Source: an uncultured Bacteroides sp.
GTDB lineage: Bacteria > Bacteroidota > Bacteroidia > Bacteroidales > Bacteroidaceae
Length of the DNA stretch: 64,000 nucleotides
Direction: 5' to 3'
NCBI GenBank assembly: GCA_900551445.1
Contig: URWA01000009.1
Coordinates: forward strand, 39,032 to 103,031
The position numbers were made by a program, and so were the translations under genes. Shown piece after piece: positions 27,868 to 37,302 of the stretch. The notes beneath the pieces were generated by a model, which made no database searches, had not been told where the DNA came from, and saw only the letters and a list, made by a program, of their open reading frames with translations. Position 1 is the first letter of the stretch. Each line of letters starts with the position of its first letter.

Positions 27868-28989
27868 ATGAACAAACATACATTGATTTTATTTACTTTA
27901 CTGACTTTCGGCTCGGTTTCGGCTTCGGCCCAGATGTCGTTGGGATACTATCAGTTTAAGGACGGATCGGAATATACCGGTGAGCTGAAGGGACGTAAAC
28001 CGAACGGAAAAGGACGGACTGTCTTCCGGAACGGGGATGTGTACGAAGGCGAATATGTGAAAGGAAAACGTCAGGGGGAAGGAACCTATACCTTCAGTGA
28101 CGGCGAAAAATACGTGGGGCAATGGTATGAAGACCAGCAACACGGGAAGGGTACGTATTATTTCATGAACAACAACCGTTACGAGGGGATGTGGTATGCC
28201 GATTTCCAGGAAGGAGAGGGCACCATGACTTATTATAACGGGGACTTGTATGCCGGTACGTGGCACCATGACAAGCGGAACGGACAGGGTACTTACACCT
28301 GGAAGGGTGGAGCAGTCTATACGGGCGAATGGAAGAACGACCTGAAAAACGGAAAGGGTACCATGGTCTGGGAGGACAAGTCGAAGTATGAAGGTGAATG
28401 GAAGGACGGCATGCGTCACGGAAAGGGAACTTTCTATTATACCAACGGCGACAAGTACGTGGGCGACTGGAAGGATGACGTGCAGGATGGAAAGGGTATC
28501 TATTATTTCCAGAACGGCGAGCGTTACGAAGGTGACTATGCCAACGGAGAACGGACGGGACGTGGCATTTACACGTATCCCAACGGTGACAAGTACGTGG
28601 GAGAGTTTCTGAACGGCTGGCAGGAAGGACAAGGCACGTTCACCTGGGCCAACGGGGCTGTGTACGACGGACAGTGGGTGAAGAACCAGCGCTCGGGTAC
28701 CGGAAAATACAAGTGGGCCAACGGTGATGAATACGAAGGCCAGTGGAAGAATAACATGGCAGAAGGAGAAGGTTCCTTGCGCATGGCCGACGGCTCGGTT
28801 TACACCGGAGGGTTCGTGCGGGGTAAGGAAGACGGAAAAGGTGTGCTGATTGACAAGGAGGGCATACGCTTTGAAGGCTTCTTCAAGCAAGGAAAGAAAG
28901 ACGGTCCTTTTATTGAAACGGATACCAATGGGACTGTCATCCGGAAGGGAACTTTCAAATACGGACGTTTATTGGAGGAGAAGAAATGA
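27868..28989 (+). CDS. Exported MORN-repeat protein
   Basis: A 373-residue protein with a signal peptide ending near SASA-QMS, followed by about 14 MORN repeats of 23 residues each. Typical units are YEGEWKDGMRHGKGTF and YVGDWKDDVQDGKGIY. The repeats cover almost the whole mature protein, so it is an elongated beta-sheet rod. MORN proteins act as scaffolds or bind lipids; the role in Bacteroidetes is not known. The stop overlaps the next gene by 4 bp. A TATTTTTG -7 box lies at 27829-27836. Confidence 0.9.
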   Translation: MNKHTLILFTLLTFGSVSASAQMSLGYYQFKDGSEYTGELKGRKPNGKGRTVFRNGDVYEGEYVKGKRQGEGTYTFSDGEKYVGQWYEDQQHGKGTYYFMNNNRYEGMWYADFQEGEGTMTYYNGDLYAGTWHHDKRNGQGTYTWKGGAVYTGEWKNDLKNGKGTMVWEDKSKYEGEWKDGMRHGKGTFYYTNGDKYVGDWKDDVQDGKGIYYFQNGERYEGDYANGERTGRGIYTYPNGDKYVGEFLNGWQEGQGTFTWANGAVYDGQWVKNQRSGTGKYKWANGDEYEGQWKNNMAEGEGSLRMADGSVYTGGFVRGKEDGKGVLIDKEGIRFEGFFKQGKKDGPFIETDTNGTVIRKGTFKYGRLLEEKK

Positions 28990-29771
28990 ACTGGGAATTA
29001 TCCGAACTGACGTGGAAAGTGCGTGAACTGGCCGTGGAGACCGGTGCTTTTATCCGTGAGGAGCGGAAGAAGTTCCACCGGGAACGGATTGAGAAAAAGC
29101 ACGCACACGACTATGTGTCGTATGTGGACAAAGAATCGGAACGAAGAATAGTGGCCTGTCTGCGGGAATTACTTCCCGAGGCAGGTTTTATTGCAGAAGA
29201 AGGGAGCGGAAGCCATACTGACGAGGAATACTGTTGGGTGGTGGATCCCCTGGATGGAACGACGAATTTCATTCACAACCATGCACCTTATTGCATCAGT
29301 ATTGCGTTGCGCAACCGCGAGGAAATCCTGTTGGGGGTGGTGTATGAAATCTGCCGTGACGAGTGTTTCTGGACTTACAAGGGAGCACCTTCTTTCTGCA
29401 ACGACCGGCAGATACGGGTGTCGGAGGTGGCTTCGCCCGACGATGCATTTCTGGCCTTTGGATTGCCGTATGATGCGGATGTCTACAAGCCGGTGTTCAA
29501 CCGTCTGATAGAGAACTGTTACGGTCATGTGGCAGGCATCCGGGTGGTAGGTGCGGCAGCTGCGGAAATGTGTTACGTGGCCGACGGTCGTTTCGAGGCC
29601 CGTGCGGAGGCTTTCACTTGCCCGTGGGATGTGGCAGCCGGCATCTTGCTCGTACAGAACGCCGGAGGTAGGGTCACCGACTTTTCGGGAGGTGATTCGT
29701 TCTATACGGGGCGGGAGGTCATCGCTTCGAACGGAAAAGTGCATGATTTTCTGCTGAATCTGTTGCGGTAG
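28986..29771 (+). CDS. Inositol monophosphatase-family phosphatase
   Basis: A 261-residue enzyme with the three metal-binding motifs of the family: the Glu in FIAEEGSG, WVVDPLDGTTNF, and the C-terminal CPWDVAAGILLVQNAGG. The family removes phosphate from inositol-1-phosphate, 3'-phosphoadenosine 5'-phosphate (CysQ type) or sugar phosphates; which of these applies is not clear. It overlaps the MORN gene by 4 bp. Confidence 0.92.
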   Translation: MNWELSELTWKVRELAVETGAFIREERKKFHRERIEKKHAHDYVSYVDKESERRIVACLRELLPEAGFIAEEGSGSHTDEEYCWVVDPLDGTTNFIHNHAPYCISIALRNREEILLGVVYEICRDECFWTYKGAPSFCNDRQIRVSEVASPDDAFLAFGLPYDADVYKPVFNRLIENCYGHVAGIRVVGAAAAEMCYVADGRFEARAEAFTCPWDVAAGILLVQNAGGRVTDFSGGDSFYTGREVIASNGKVHDFLLNLLR

Positions 29772-29843
29772 TGCAAAAAAACATCTTTTTGTGCAACAGA
29801 TAAGATTTTTTTTGTAAGTTTGTGTAACTCAAAAGAGAAAGAT

Positions 29844-30509
29844 ATGGATATATCAAATATATTGAACTTCCTGAAAGTGCTGGCGGCAAACAACAACCGG
29901 GAGTGGTTTCAGGAACATAAGGCGGAGTATTTGAGTGTGCAGGCTGATTTTGAGGAACTGCTGGGCATGGTTATCGCCCGTATCTCGCTGTTCGACGAGA
30001 GTGTGGCGCACGTGCTTCCGCAGGATTGTACGTATCGTATCTATCGGGATGTCCGTTTCTCTTCGGACAAGTCTCCCTACAAGACCCACATCGGGGGCTA
30101 TATCAATGCCAGAGGGAAGAAATCCAATCACTGTGGTTATTATGTGCATCTGGAGCCGGGCAACTGTATGCTGGCCGGGGGAAGCTGGTGCATGCCTGCC
30201 GATATGCTGCGGGCGGTACGGCAGTCGGTGTGTGACCGCATCGACGAGTTCCGGTCCATTGTGGAGGATCCGGCTTTCCGCCAATACTTTCCGGTGATAG
30301 GGGAAACGCATTTGAAGACGGTGCCGAAAGGCTTCCCGAAGGATTTTCCTTATCCGCAGTATATCCGCTGCAAGGATTTTACGGTGGCTTGCCCGCTGGA
30401 AGATGAGTTCTTTTCCCGTCCGGATTTTCTGGACCGGATGACAGACATATTCCGGCAGCTGAAACGCTTTGCCGATTTTACGAATGAGACGATAGACGAG
30501 TTTGAATAA
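29844..30509 (+). CDS. DUF2461-family protein
   Basis: A 221-residue protein started at 29844 (MDISNILNFLKVLAANNNRE). An in-frame TTG at 29820 is possible but lies within the promoter region, where TAAGTTTG at 29815-29822 matches the -7 consensus. It shows the DUF2461/TIGR02453 hallmarks NREWFQEHKAEY, YRIYRDVRFSSDKSPYKTH and GYYVHLEPGN. No biochemical function is established for the family. Confidence 0.9.
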   Translation: MDISNILNFLKVLAANNNREWFQEHKAEYLSVQADFEELLGMVIARISLFDESVAHVLPQDCTYRIYRDVRFSSDKSPYKTHIGGYINARGKKSNHCGYYVHLEPGNCMLAGGSWCMPADMLRAVRQSVCDRIDEFRSIVEDPAFRQYFPVIGETHLKTVPKGFPKDFPYPQYIRCKDFTVACPLEDEFFSRPDFLDRMTDIFRQLKRFADFTNETIDEFE

Positions 30510-30538
30510 AAATATTAACTACTTAAATGTGAAATGAT

Positions 30539-30982
30539 ATGGTAATTGACAAATTGGAAAACCTGGAGAAATATGTTTCACTGAATCCTCTGTTTGCAGA
30601 GACGGTGGCCTTTCTGAAAGCAACCGACCTGAAGGCTCATGAGGCGGGGAAAGTGGTGTTGAAAGAAGGGGAATTGATGGTGAACTTCTCGGATGCACGT
30701 CCGAAGACAAAGGCAGAGGCACGCCTTGAAACGCACAACAATTTCATCGATATCCAAATCCCGTTGTCGGGTGTGGAAGTGATGGGGTATATGCCTCGTA
30801 CGGATCTGCCTGAAGCACCCTACAATGCAGAAAAGGATATTACTTTTTATGAAGGACTGGCAACTGATTACCTGACCGTAAAGCCGGGTATGTTTGCAAT
30901 TTTCTTCCCGGAAGATGCGCATGCACCGGGAGTAACTCCAGAAGGAGTGAGAAAAGTGATTGTAAAAGTACGTGTCAAATAA
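30539..30982 (+). CDS. YhcH/YjgK/YiaL (DUF386) family protein
   Basis: A 147-residue cupin-like protein. Motifs typical of the family are EAHNN-like LETHNNFIDIQIPLSG, MFAIFFPEDAHAPG and the terminal VRKVIVKV. Relatives such as EbgC and TabA act on sugars (anomerase) or affect biofilm. The metal-binding His and Glu residues appear conserved. The branching enzyme gene follows 18 bp later. Confidence 0.88.
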   Translation: MVIDKLENLEKYVSLNPLFAETVAFLKATDLKAHEAGKVVLKEGELMVNFSDARPKTKAEARLETHNNFIDIQIPLSGVEVMGYMPRTDLPEAPYNAEKDITFYEGLATDYLTVKPGMFAIFFPEDAHAPGVTPEGVRKVIVKVRVK

Positions 30983-31000
30983 ATTCTAATAACTAATACT

Positions 31001-33013
31001 ATGGACAAGGTATTGAATATCATAAAGAATGATCCTTGGCTGGAACCGTATGCCAATGCCATTAACGGCCGTCACCAGCATGCGATAGAGAAAGAGAAGG
31101 AGCTGGTGGGAAAGAAAACATTGTCGGACTTTGCGACCGGACACATGTATTTCGGCCTGCATCATACGGACAAGGGATGGACGTTCCGCGAATGGGCACC
31201 CAATGCCACGGAAATCTATTTGGTGGGTGACTTCAACGGCTGGCAGGAGAAACCGGCTTTCCGCCTGAAACGGGTGCGCAAGACGGGTAATTGGGAAATC
31301 AATCTGCCGGAGAAGGCCATGAAGCATGGCGACCTGTACAAGCTGAAAGTGTACTGGGAAGGTGGATGCGGCGAACGTATTCCGGCATGGGCTACCCGTG
31401 TAGTGCAGGATGAACAGACCAAGATTTTCAGTGCGCAGGTATGGAATCCGGAAAAGCCGTACAAGTTCAAGAAGAAGAGCTTTACGCCGAACGTTTCTCC
31501 GCTGATGATTTACGAATGTCACATCGGTATGGCGCAGGATGCGGAAAAGGTGGGTACGTACAACGAGTTCCGTGAGAAGGTGCTTCCCCGTATCGCGAAG
31601 GATGGGTACAACTGTATCCAGATTATGGCCATTCAGGAGCATCCTTACTATGGCAGCTTCGGGTATCATGTGTCCAGCTTCTTTGCACCTTCTTCCCGTT
31701 TCGGTACGCCTGAAGAACTGAAACAGCTCATTGATACGGCACATCAGATGAACATTGCCGTCATCATGGATATCGTACATTCACATGCCGTGAAGAACGA
31801 GGTGGAAGGATTGGGCAATTTCGCCGGCGATCCTTGTCAGTATTTCTATCCGGGCGACCGTCGGGAACATCCGGCATGGGATTCGCTTTGCTTCGATTAT
31901 GGAAAGAACGAAGTGATTCACTTCCTGCTGTCTAACTGTAAATACTGGCTGGAGGAATTCCATTTCGATGGTTTCCGTTTCGATGGAGTTACCTCAATGT
32001 TGTATTACAGTCACGGACTGGGAGAGGCTTTCTGCAACTACGGTGACTATTTCAACGGGCACGAGGATGACAATGCCATCTGTTACCTGACACTGGCCAA
32101 CCGCCTGATTCACGAGGTGAATCCGAAGGCCATCACCATTGCTGAGGAAGTTTCGGGCATGCCGGGACTGGCGGCACCTTTCGAGGACGGTGGTTACGGC
32201 TTTGACTACCGTATGGCAATGAACATTCCCGATTACTGGATTAAGATAATCAAGGAACGCAAGGACGAGGATTGGAAGCCTTCAAGTCTGTTCTGGGAAG
32301 TGACGAACCGTCGTAAGGATGAAAAGACCATTTCCTATTGTGAGAGCCACGACCAGGCGCTGGTGGGCGACAAGACCATCATCTTCCGCCTGATTGATGC
32401 CGATATGTACTGGCATTTCAAGATTGGGGACGAGAACGGTGTGGTGGAACGAGGCATTGCCTTGCACAAGATGATTCGTCTGCTTACGGCCTCTACCATC
32501 AACGGAGGTTACCTGAACTTCATGGGAAATGAGTTCGGTCATCCGGAATGGATTGACTTCCCGCGTGAAGGCAACGGATGGTCGTACAAGTATGCCCGCC
32601 GTCAGTGGCATCTGGTAGACGATCCGACACTGTGCTATCATTATCTGGGTGATTTTGATGAGAGCATGGTCAAGCTGATGCGGAGTGTGAAGAACATCCA
32701 GAAATCGGATGTCATCGAGGTATGGCATAATGACGGCGACCAGATTCTGGCTTTCCGCCGGAAGGACCTGGTGTTCGTGTTCAATTTCAATCCGACCCGT
32801 TCGTTTACCGACTACGGCTTTCTGGTTCCGAGAGGCGCCTACGATGTGGTGCTGAATACGGACAACAAGCAGTTTGGTGGCTTCGGCTTCTCGGACGACA
32901 GTCTCCGCCACTTTACCTGTGCCGACCCGCTTTATGCAAAAGATAAGAAAGAATGGCTGAAGCTGTATGTGCCGGCCCGTTCTGCAGTGGTATTGAAACG
33001 AGTGAAAGAATAA
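31001..33013 (+). CDS. glgB: 1,4-alpha-glucan branching enzyme
   Basis: A 670-residue GH13 enzyme that makes alpha-1,6 branches in glycogen. An N-terminal CBM48 domain (FREWAPNATEIYLVGDFNGW) precedes the TIM barrel. Catalytic residues are Asp328 in FRFDGVTS, the Glu pair 382/383 in IAEEVSG and Asp451 in ESHDQAL. A C-terminal beta domain ends the protein. The length and motifs such as SMLYYSHGLG resemble the eukaryote-like GBE subgroup more than E. coli GlgB; this is judged from memory of the family. It is followed 6 bp later by a membrane protein gene. Confidence 0.94.
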   Translation: MDKVLNIIKNDPWLEPYANAINGRHQHAIEKEKELVGKKTLSDFATGHMYFGLHHTDKGWTFREWAPNATEIYLVGDFNGWQEKPAFRLKRVRKTGNWEINLPEKAMKHGDLYKLKVYWEGGCGERIPAWATRVVQDEQTKIFSAQVWNPEKPYKFKKKSFTPNVSPLMIYECHIGMAQDAEKVGTYNEFREKVLPRIAKDGYNCIQIMAIQEHPYYGSFGYHVSSFFAPSSRFGTPEELKQLIDTAHQMNIAVIMDIVHSHAVKNEVEGLGNFAGDPCQYFYPGDRREHPAWDSLCFDYGKNEVIHFLLSNCKYWLEEFHFDGFRFDGVTSMLYYSHGLGEAFCNYGDYFNGHEDDNAICYLTLANRLIHEVNPKAITIAEEVSGMPGLAAPFEDGGYGFDYRMAMNIPDYWIKIIKERKDEDWKPSSLFWEVTNRRKDEKTISYCESHDQALVGDKTIIFRLIDADMYWHFKIGDENGVVERGIALHKMIRLLTASTINGGYLNFMGNEFGHPEWIDFPREGNGWSYKYARRQWHLVDDPTLCYHYLGDFDESMVKLMRSVKNIQKSDVIEVWHNDGDQILAFRRKDLVFVFNFNPTRSFTDYGFLVPRGAYDVVLNTDNKQFGGFGFSDDSLRHFTCADPLYAKDKKEWLKLYVPARSAVVLKRVKE

Positions 33014-33019
33014 TTCTGT

Positions 33020-34171
33020 ATGAGTGATTACACAAATGCACTTTATAAGAAGACTGCACGCATCATGATTGCTGTATGCGGTCTTCTTTTTTCTCTATTT
33101 AGCTTTGTCTATCTTTACGTGTTCCAGCGCGATGTGCTGGAAGCACTTCATTATTCGCTGGCGCACGGCAAGACGGTGTTTGCCCCGCTGGCCAGTGCCC
33201 TCGTCATTACCCTCATCCTGCTGTTGCTGCGGTGGGGGGTGAACAGTCTGCTGGGACTGAAGGGAAAGGTACGTGCTTTGGCGTATGTACCTTCTTTTCT
33301 GGTACTCTGTGCCCTGACCGACGTGGGGCGTGGGGTCTATATGTCCAGTTATCATACGCCGTGGACGTGGTTGCTGCCCTTGCTGGTGTTGTTGTTTGTC
33401 GGCCTCGCCTACTGGTTGCGCGGACTTTTCCGGGTGCAGCTGAACCAGGAAGGAAGTCTCTGGGGGCTGGTGAACAGTAACCTGACCATTCTGTTGGGGT
33501 TGTGTGTGCTGACGGTATGTGTAGGCAATACCAACCGGGGCTATCATCACGAACTGGAGGCAGAGCACTATCTGCGCGCACAAGAATATGACAAGGTGCT
33601 GGAAGTCGGAAAACATTCGCTGGAGGCCAGCCGCAACTTGACGGCTTTCCGTGCGGTGGCATTGTCCCATCTGGGGCAGATGGGAGACAAGCTGTTTGCT
33701 TATCCGCAGTATTACCGTTCCGACGGATTGTTTTTTGAGTCGGATTCCCTGCATACGCTTCGTTATACGAACGATTCCATCTATTATTTGTTGGGAGCCC
33801 GTCCGTATGCCGGAGAAGACCGTATGGTGTTTCTGCGTAACATTTGTTATAAGGGTACGGGAAAATATACTTCCCTGGACTATTATCTTTCCGCTTTGTT
33901 GCTCGAAAAACAGCTGGGGCAGTTCATGGAAGCCGTCCCTGATTTCTATCTGCCGGAAGATACCTTGCCGCGGTATTATCGGGAGGCGGTAGTGTTGTAT
34001 CATGCGCAGCAGAAGGATACCCTCTTTCCGGTGACAGACAGCCTGATGATCGGACGTTTCAAGGCCTATCGTACACTTCAGCAGAAAGAAGGTTCTTCGT
34101 TGGAAGAGCGGAACCGCATGCGGCGGGAATTCGGTGATACCTATTGGTGGTATTACGACTATCAGGAATAA
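33020..34171 (+). CDS. Membrane protein of unknown function (DUF6057-like)
   Basis: A 383-residue protein with about five hydrophobic helices in the first 170 residues (for example IAVCGLLFSLFSFVYLYVF), followed by a soluble C-terminal half of about 200 residues. This half contains TPR-like helical segments (YLRAQEYDKVLEVGKHSLEA). It resembles a Bacteroidetes membrane family that I recall as DUF6057. The function is unknown. It is co-directional with glgB and probably ends that transcription unit. Confidence 0.8.
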   Translation: MSDYTNALYKKTARIMIAVCGLLFSLFSFVYLYVFQRDVLEALHYSLAHGKTVFAPLASALVITLILLLLRWGVNSLLGLKGKVRALAYVPSFLVLCALTDVGRGVYMSSYHTPWTWLLPLLVLLFVGLAYWLRGLFRVQLNQEGSLWGLVNSNLTILLGLCVLTVCVGNTNRGYHHELEAEHYLRAQEYDKVLEVGKHSLEASRNLTAFRAVALSHLGQMGDKLFAYPQYYRSDGLFFESDSLHTLRYTNDSIYYLLGARPYAGEDRMVFLRNICYKGTGKYTSLDYYLSALLLEKQLGQFMEAVPDFYLPEDTLPRYYREAVVLYHAQQKDTLFPVTDSLMIGRFKAYRTLQQKEGSSLEERNRMRREFGDTYWWYYDYQE

Positions 34172-34199
34172 GACGCATTTGTGAATGGGATAAAAAATT

Positions 34200-34238
34200 A
34201 AGAGAGACTGCCGGGGAAATGCAATCTCTCTTATTTTT
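34200..34238 (+). terminator. Rho-independent terminator after the glgB unit
   Basis: The stem AAGAGAGA (34200-34207) pairs with TCTCTCTT (34225-34232), with inner TGC/GCA pairing, and is followed by ATTTTT. It lies 29 bp after the membrane protein stop. Confidence 0.75.
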
Positions 34239-34388
34239 AAGAACAAACGCCTTTGTCCTTACAGCTGATATTTTCACAAATACCAATACTGTTCTTATCT
34301 ATTACTATGAAAAACATCTTTATAACAGCTGGTGTAATGGGAATGTTCAAAAGAGAATGTATATTTAACACTTGTTTTAGTTTTGATT

Positions 34389-37262
34389 CTATCTTTTACA
34401 CATTCCCTTGAAATCACAATACGTACATTGGTCTTCCTCCTCCGTTTGATTGAAATCCAGTTCCGGATTGAACACCTCTTCCAGAAGCGCTTTCAGCCGG
34501 CTGCGGAACTCTTCTTCCAGGATGGCAAAATCCTCTACCGGAGTGGTTTTGTTGTACGATTCCTTGAGCTGGATGACCGGTGAATAGTCTTCTGCCGCAG
34601 CCCGATGAATATAGAGCAGGGAAGGGGCCACTTTCCGGTCATCGTTCCGTTCCCGCAATTTCCTGCATACGATGGCGGCATACAAGAAGGTCTGGAACAC
34701 GTAGTTGGAACGTTTGGGACCCGGTGTGAACAGAGATTCCACACTGGGTGGAGTATCGGCTTTTCCGCCTGTCTTGTAATCCACGATGCGGAGCACATTG
34801 TCTTTGCTGTCCATCCGGTCGATGATACCGCCCATGCGCGAACGAATCACCCCTTTGGGCGTGTGTATCTCGATGTCCTCCATGACGGGCTGTTCGGAGC
34901 CCACGAAGGTGAAAGGAGAATGACGCAGGTCATTGCGCAGCAGTTGTTGGACGTAGCGCAGGATGACGGCCGAGTTGATGAGCTGGATACCGTTGTATTC
35001 CGGACGTTCGTCGGCAGGGAGGTGGAAGAACAAATCCTTGAACCCGTTGTCCACGTAGTTCTGCAGCTTTACTTCCTCTTTGAGCAAAGTTTCCAAAGCT
35101 TCTTTATTGATGACCTTTCCATGCACCGTGAGGTCCTTGTAGATATGTTCGGCTGCATAGTGGAAGATACTTCCGAACTTGGCCGAGTCGATTTCCGCGC
35201 TCACTTCATCGGGTGCCGAAAGTCCGGCCACATACTTGTAGTAGAACTTCAGCGGACAGTCGAGGTAGCAGTTCAGGGCCGAGGGAGAGAAGAAAGCTTT
35301 CGGATTCACCCGCACATCGAACACCTGCTGCATCCGTTTCAGTATGTCGGCTGATTTGGGGATGCAGATAGGAGAGGATACGACCGGCGACTGTTCGGCT
35401 TCCAGCTGTTTCCGTTGTATCGGATAGCCCCATTCAATCAGCAGCTGGAGCATGAAGCGCGACATCTCGCCCCGGTTCATGCCGTCGCTCACCGTATTGT
35501 ACACCAAGGTCGCTTTTTCCGCCCGTTGCAGTAGACGGTAGAAGTAATAGGCATAGACGGCAATCTTGTGGTCGATGGTGGTCATGCCGAACGCCTTGCG
35601 CAGGTTGTAGGGGATGAACGAGGAATCGCCGCCCGCCTTGGGCAACTGTCCTTCGTTGACCGACAGCAGGATGACGTGGCGGAAATCCAGGTTACGGGTT
35701 TCCAATACCCCCATCACCTGCATGCCGATGGCCGGCTCGCCGTGAAACGGAATATTGGCGGCCGACATGACCCGCACGAGCAGGCGGTGGAAAGTGGTAG
35801 GCTGCACTTCCAGATCCTTGCTTTCGAGCAACGCATGGAAGCGGTTGACCATGGTGAAGCTTTTGAACAAGGCTTCCCGGTAGAGTTGGTCGAGGGCATC
35901 GCTGGTGGAGGCCGCCTGTTTGCGGTACAGCTGTGCCACCTGCTTCAGGATGTCGGCCAGCCGTTTGCACAGTTCCTCGTTGTGGGTACAAGGCTTGAAC
36001 AGCAGTGACAGGGCCTCATCCCGTTCCAGTTCCGACGGCAGCGGATAGAAGCGGTTCTTCTCCGTCAGTTCCTTTTCCAGCGGAGTGGCCGCTTCCGAAA
36101 GCAGTTGCGTGTACGGATGCTTCAGCACACTGATGACCTCGGCAAACTGGTAGCGTCCGCTGCGGGGATTGTAGCCTGAAATGTGCAGTTCCAGCAGCGT
36201 CTTCACGAAACTGTAGGCCGGGGTTTGCGAGAGTGGGAAACCCATGGTGATGTTGATGTGGCGCACGTTCTCCGGCAGCGAATGTAATACAGGCTGCAGC
36301 ATGGCTTCGTTGCAGAGCACCACCGCCGTTTCCTTTTCGTTCTCCGTGAGGTTCTCCCGAATCCATTGCGGCAGGAAGCGCGCCTGCCCGTTCTCCGTAG
36401 GCGATTCGATGAAGGTAATTTCTTTCGGGTGATTCAGGTGGTCGAACAGGGCCGGCGGCAGTTCCGACGGGAAATTCTTCAGGTTGCGGCGGATAAACTC
36501 ACCCGCCTCGTGCGGATGCTTGTCCAGGTAGAAGGTGTCGTAATCCCAGTAGAACAGGGCCTTCCCGGCCGCGTGCAGCTTGCTGAATAGGGTTTGTTCC
36601 ACCTTGTTCAGCACGTTGAATCCCACGAACACGTAGGTGTCGTAGGGGAACTGCTGTACGTCCATCGTTTCCGTCACCTCGCGGTAGAGCATCCCTTCGT
36701 AGGCGATGCCTTGCTCGCGGAGCCGTTCCTTGTATTGCGTATAGATGTCGCCCAACACGTCCCACAGCGAGATGAAACGCCGCTTCAGTTCCGTGACCTG
36801 CTCGATGGAGAAATTGCGGAAAAACTGGCTCAGCGCTTCCTTCTGTCCTTCCTCCAGAAAATCATATTCAGCCGTCAGCTTGTTCAAGTCTTTCAGGTTG
36901 CTGAAGAGAGCCTTCGTATCGACCAGGTTCTTGTCGGCATCATCGAAGTCGCTGATGAGCATCTCGCCCCAGAAATAAAAATCGTCTAGGCTCTCCTTGC
37001 TTCCCGTCACTTCCCGGAACACCTTATAGAGGTCGCACACCAGTTTGATGGAATCGCCTGTTACCCATTGCGACGACTGGCGGAACAGCTCACTGATGCT
37101 CACGTAGGCCGGCGACCAGACCGGACGGTCGGACTCCTGCGCCAGGTATTCGTTGAAAAAGAGGCTGGCACGCTTGTTCGGGAACACCACGGCCACCTTG
37201 GTAAAGTCTCCGTGCAGCTTCCGGTACAAATCAGCGGCCACCTGCTTCAAAAAAGTTTCCAT
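34389..37262 (-). CDS. AddB-like PD-(D/E)XK nuclease subunit
   Basis: A 957-residue protein, the likely second subunit of an AddAB-type double-strand-break helicase-nuclease. The N-terminal half has the inactivated-helicase layout (VVFPNKRASLFFNEYLA in place of a normal P-loop). The C-terminal nuclease begins at FSPSALNCYLDCPLKFYYKY, with the catalytic RIVDYKTGGK. A Cys cluster for an iron-sulfur site is formed by LDCPLKF and CTYCDFKGMC at the C-terminus, as in AddB. It is 40 bp downstream of the AddA-like gene. Together they would resect DNA ends for RecA. Confidence 0.88.
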   Translation of the reverse strand: METFLKQVAADLYRKLHGDFTKVAVVFPNKRASLFFNEYLAQESDRPVWSPAYVSISELFRQSSQWVTGDSIKLVCDLYKVFREVTGSKESLDDFYFWGEMLISDFDDADKNLVDTKALFSNLKDLNKLTAEYDFLEEGQKEALSQFFRNFSIEQVTELKRRFISLWDVLGDIYTQYKERLREQGIAYEGMLYREVTETMDVQQFPYDTYVFVGFNVLNKVEQTLFSKLHAAGKALFYWDYDTFYLDKHPHEAGEFIRRNLKNFPSELPPALFDHLNHPKEITFIESPTENGQARFLPQWIRENLTENEKETAVVLCNEAMLQPVLHSLPENVRHINITMGFPLSQTPAYSFVKTLLELHISGYNPRSGRYQFAEVISVLKHPYTQLLSEAATPLEKELTEKNRFYPLPSELERDEALSLLFKPCTHNEELCKRLADILKQVAQLYRKQAASTSDALDQLYREALFKSFTMVNRFHALLESKDLEVQPTTFHRLLVRVMSAANIPFHGEPAIGMQVMGVLETRNLDFRHVILLSVNEGQLPKAGGDSSFIPYNLRKAFGMTTIDHKIAVYAYYFYRLLQRAEKATLVYNTVSDGMNRGEMSRFMLQLLIEWGYPIQRKQLEAEQSPVVSSPICIPKSADILKRMQQVFDVRVNPKAFFSPSALNCYLDCPLKFYYKYVAGLSAPDEVSAEIDSAKFGSIFHYAAEHIYKDLTVHGKVINKEALETLLKEEVKLQNYVDNGFKDLFFHLPADERPEYNGIQLINSAVILRYVQQLLRNDLRHSPFTFVGSEQPVMEDIEIHTPKGVIRSRMGGIIDRMDSKDNVLRIVDYKTGGKADTPPSVESLFTPGPKRSNYVFQTFLYAAIVCRKLRERNDDRKVAPSLLYIHRAAAEDYSPVIQLKESYNKTTPVEDFAILEEEFRSRLKALLEEVFNPELDFNQTEEEDQCTYCDFKGMCKR

Positions 37263-37302
37263 ATATTGTATTGTCGAAATAGAGTGGTAAATAAAAATAA
37301 AC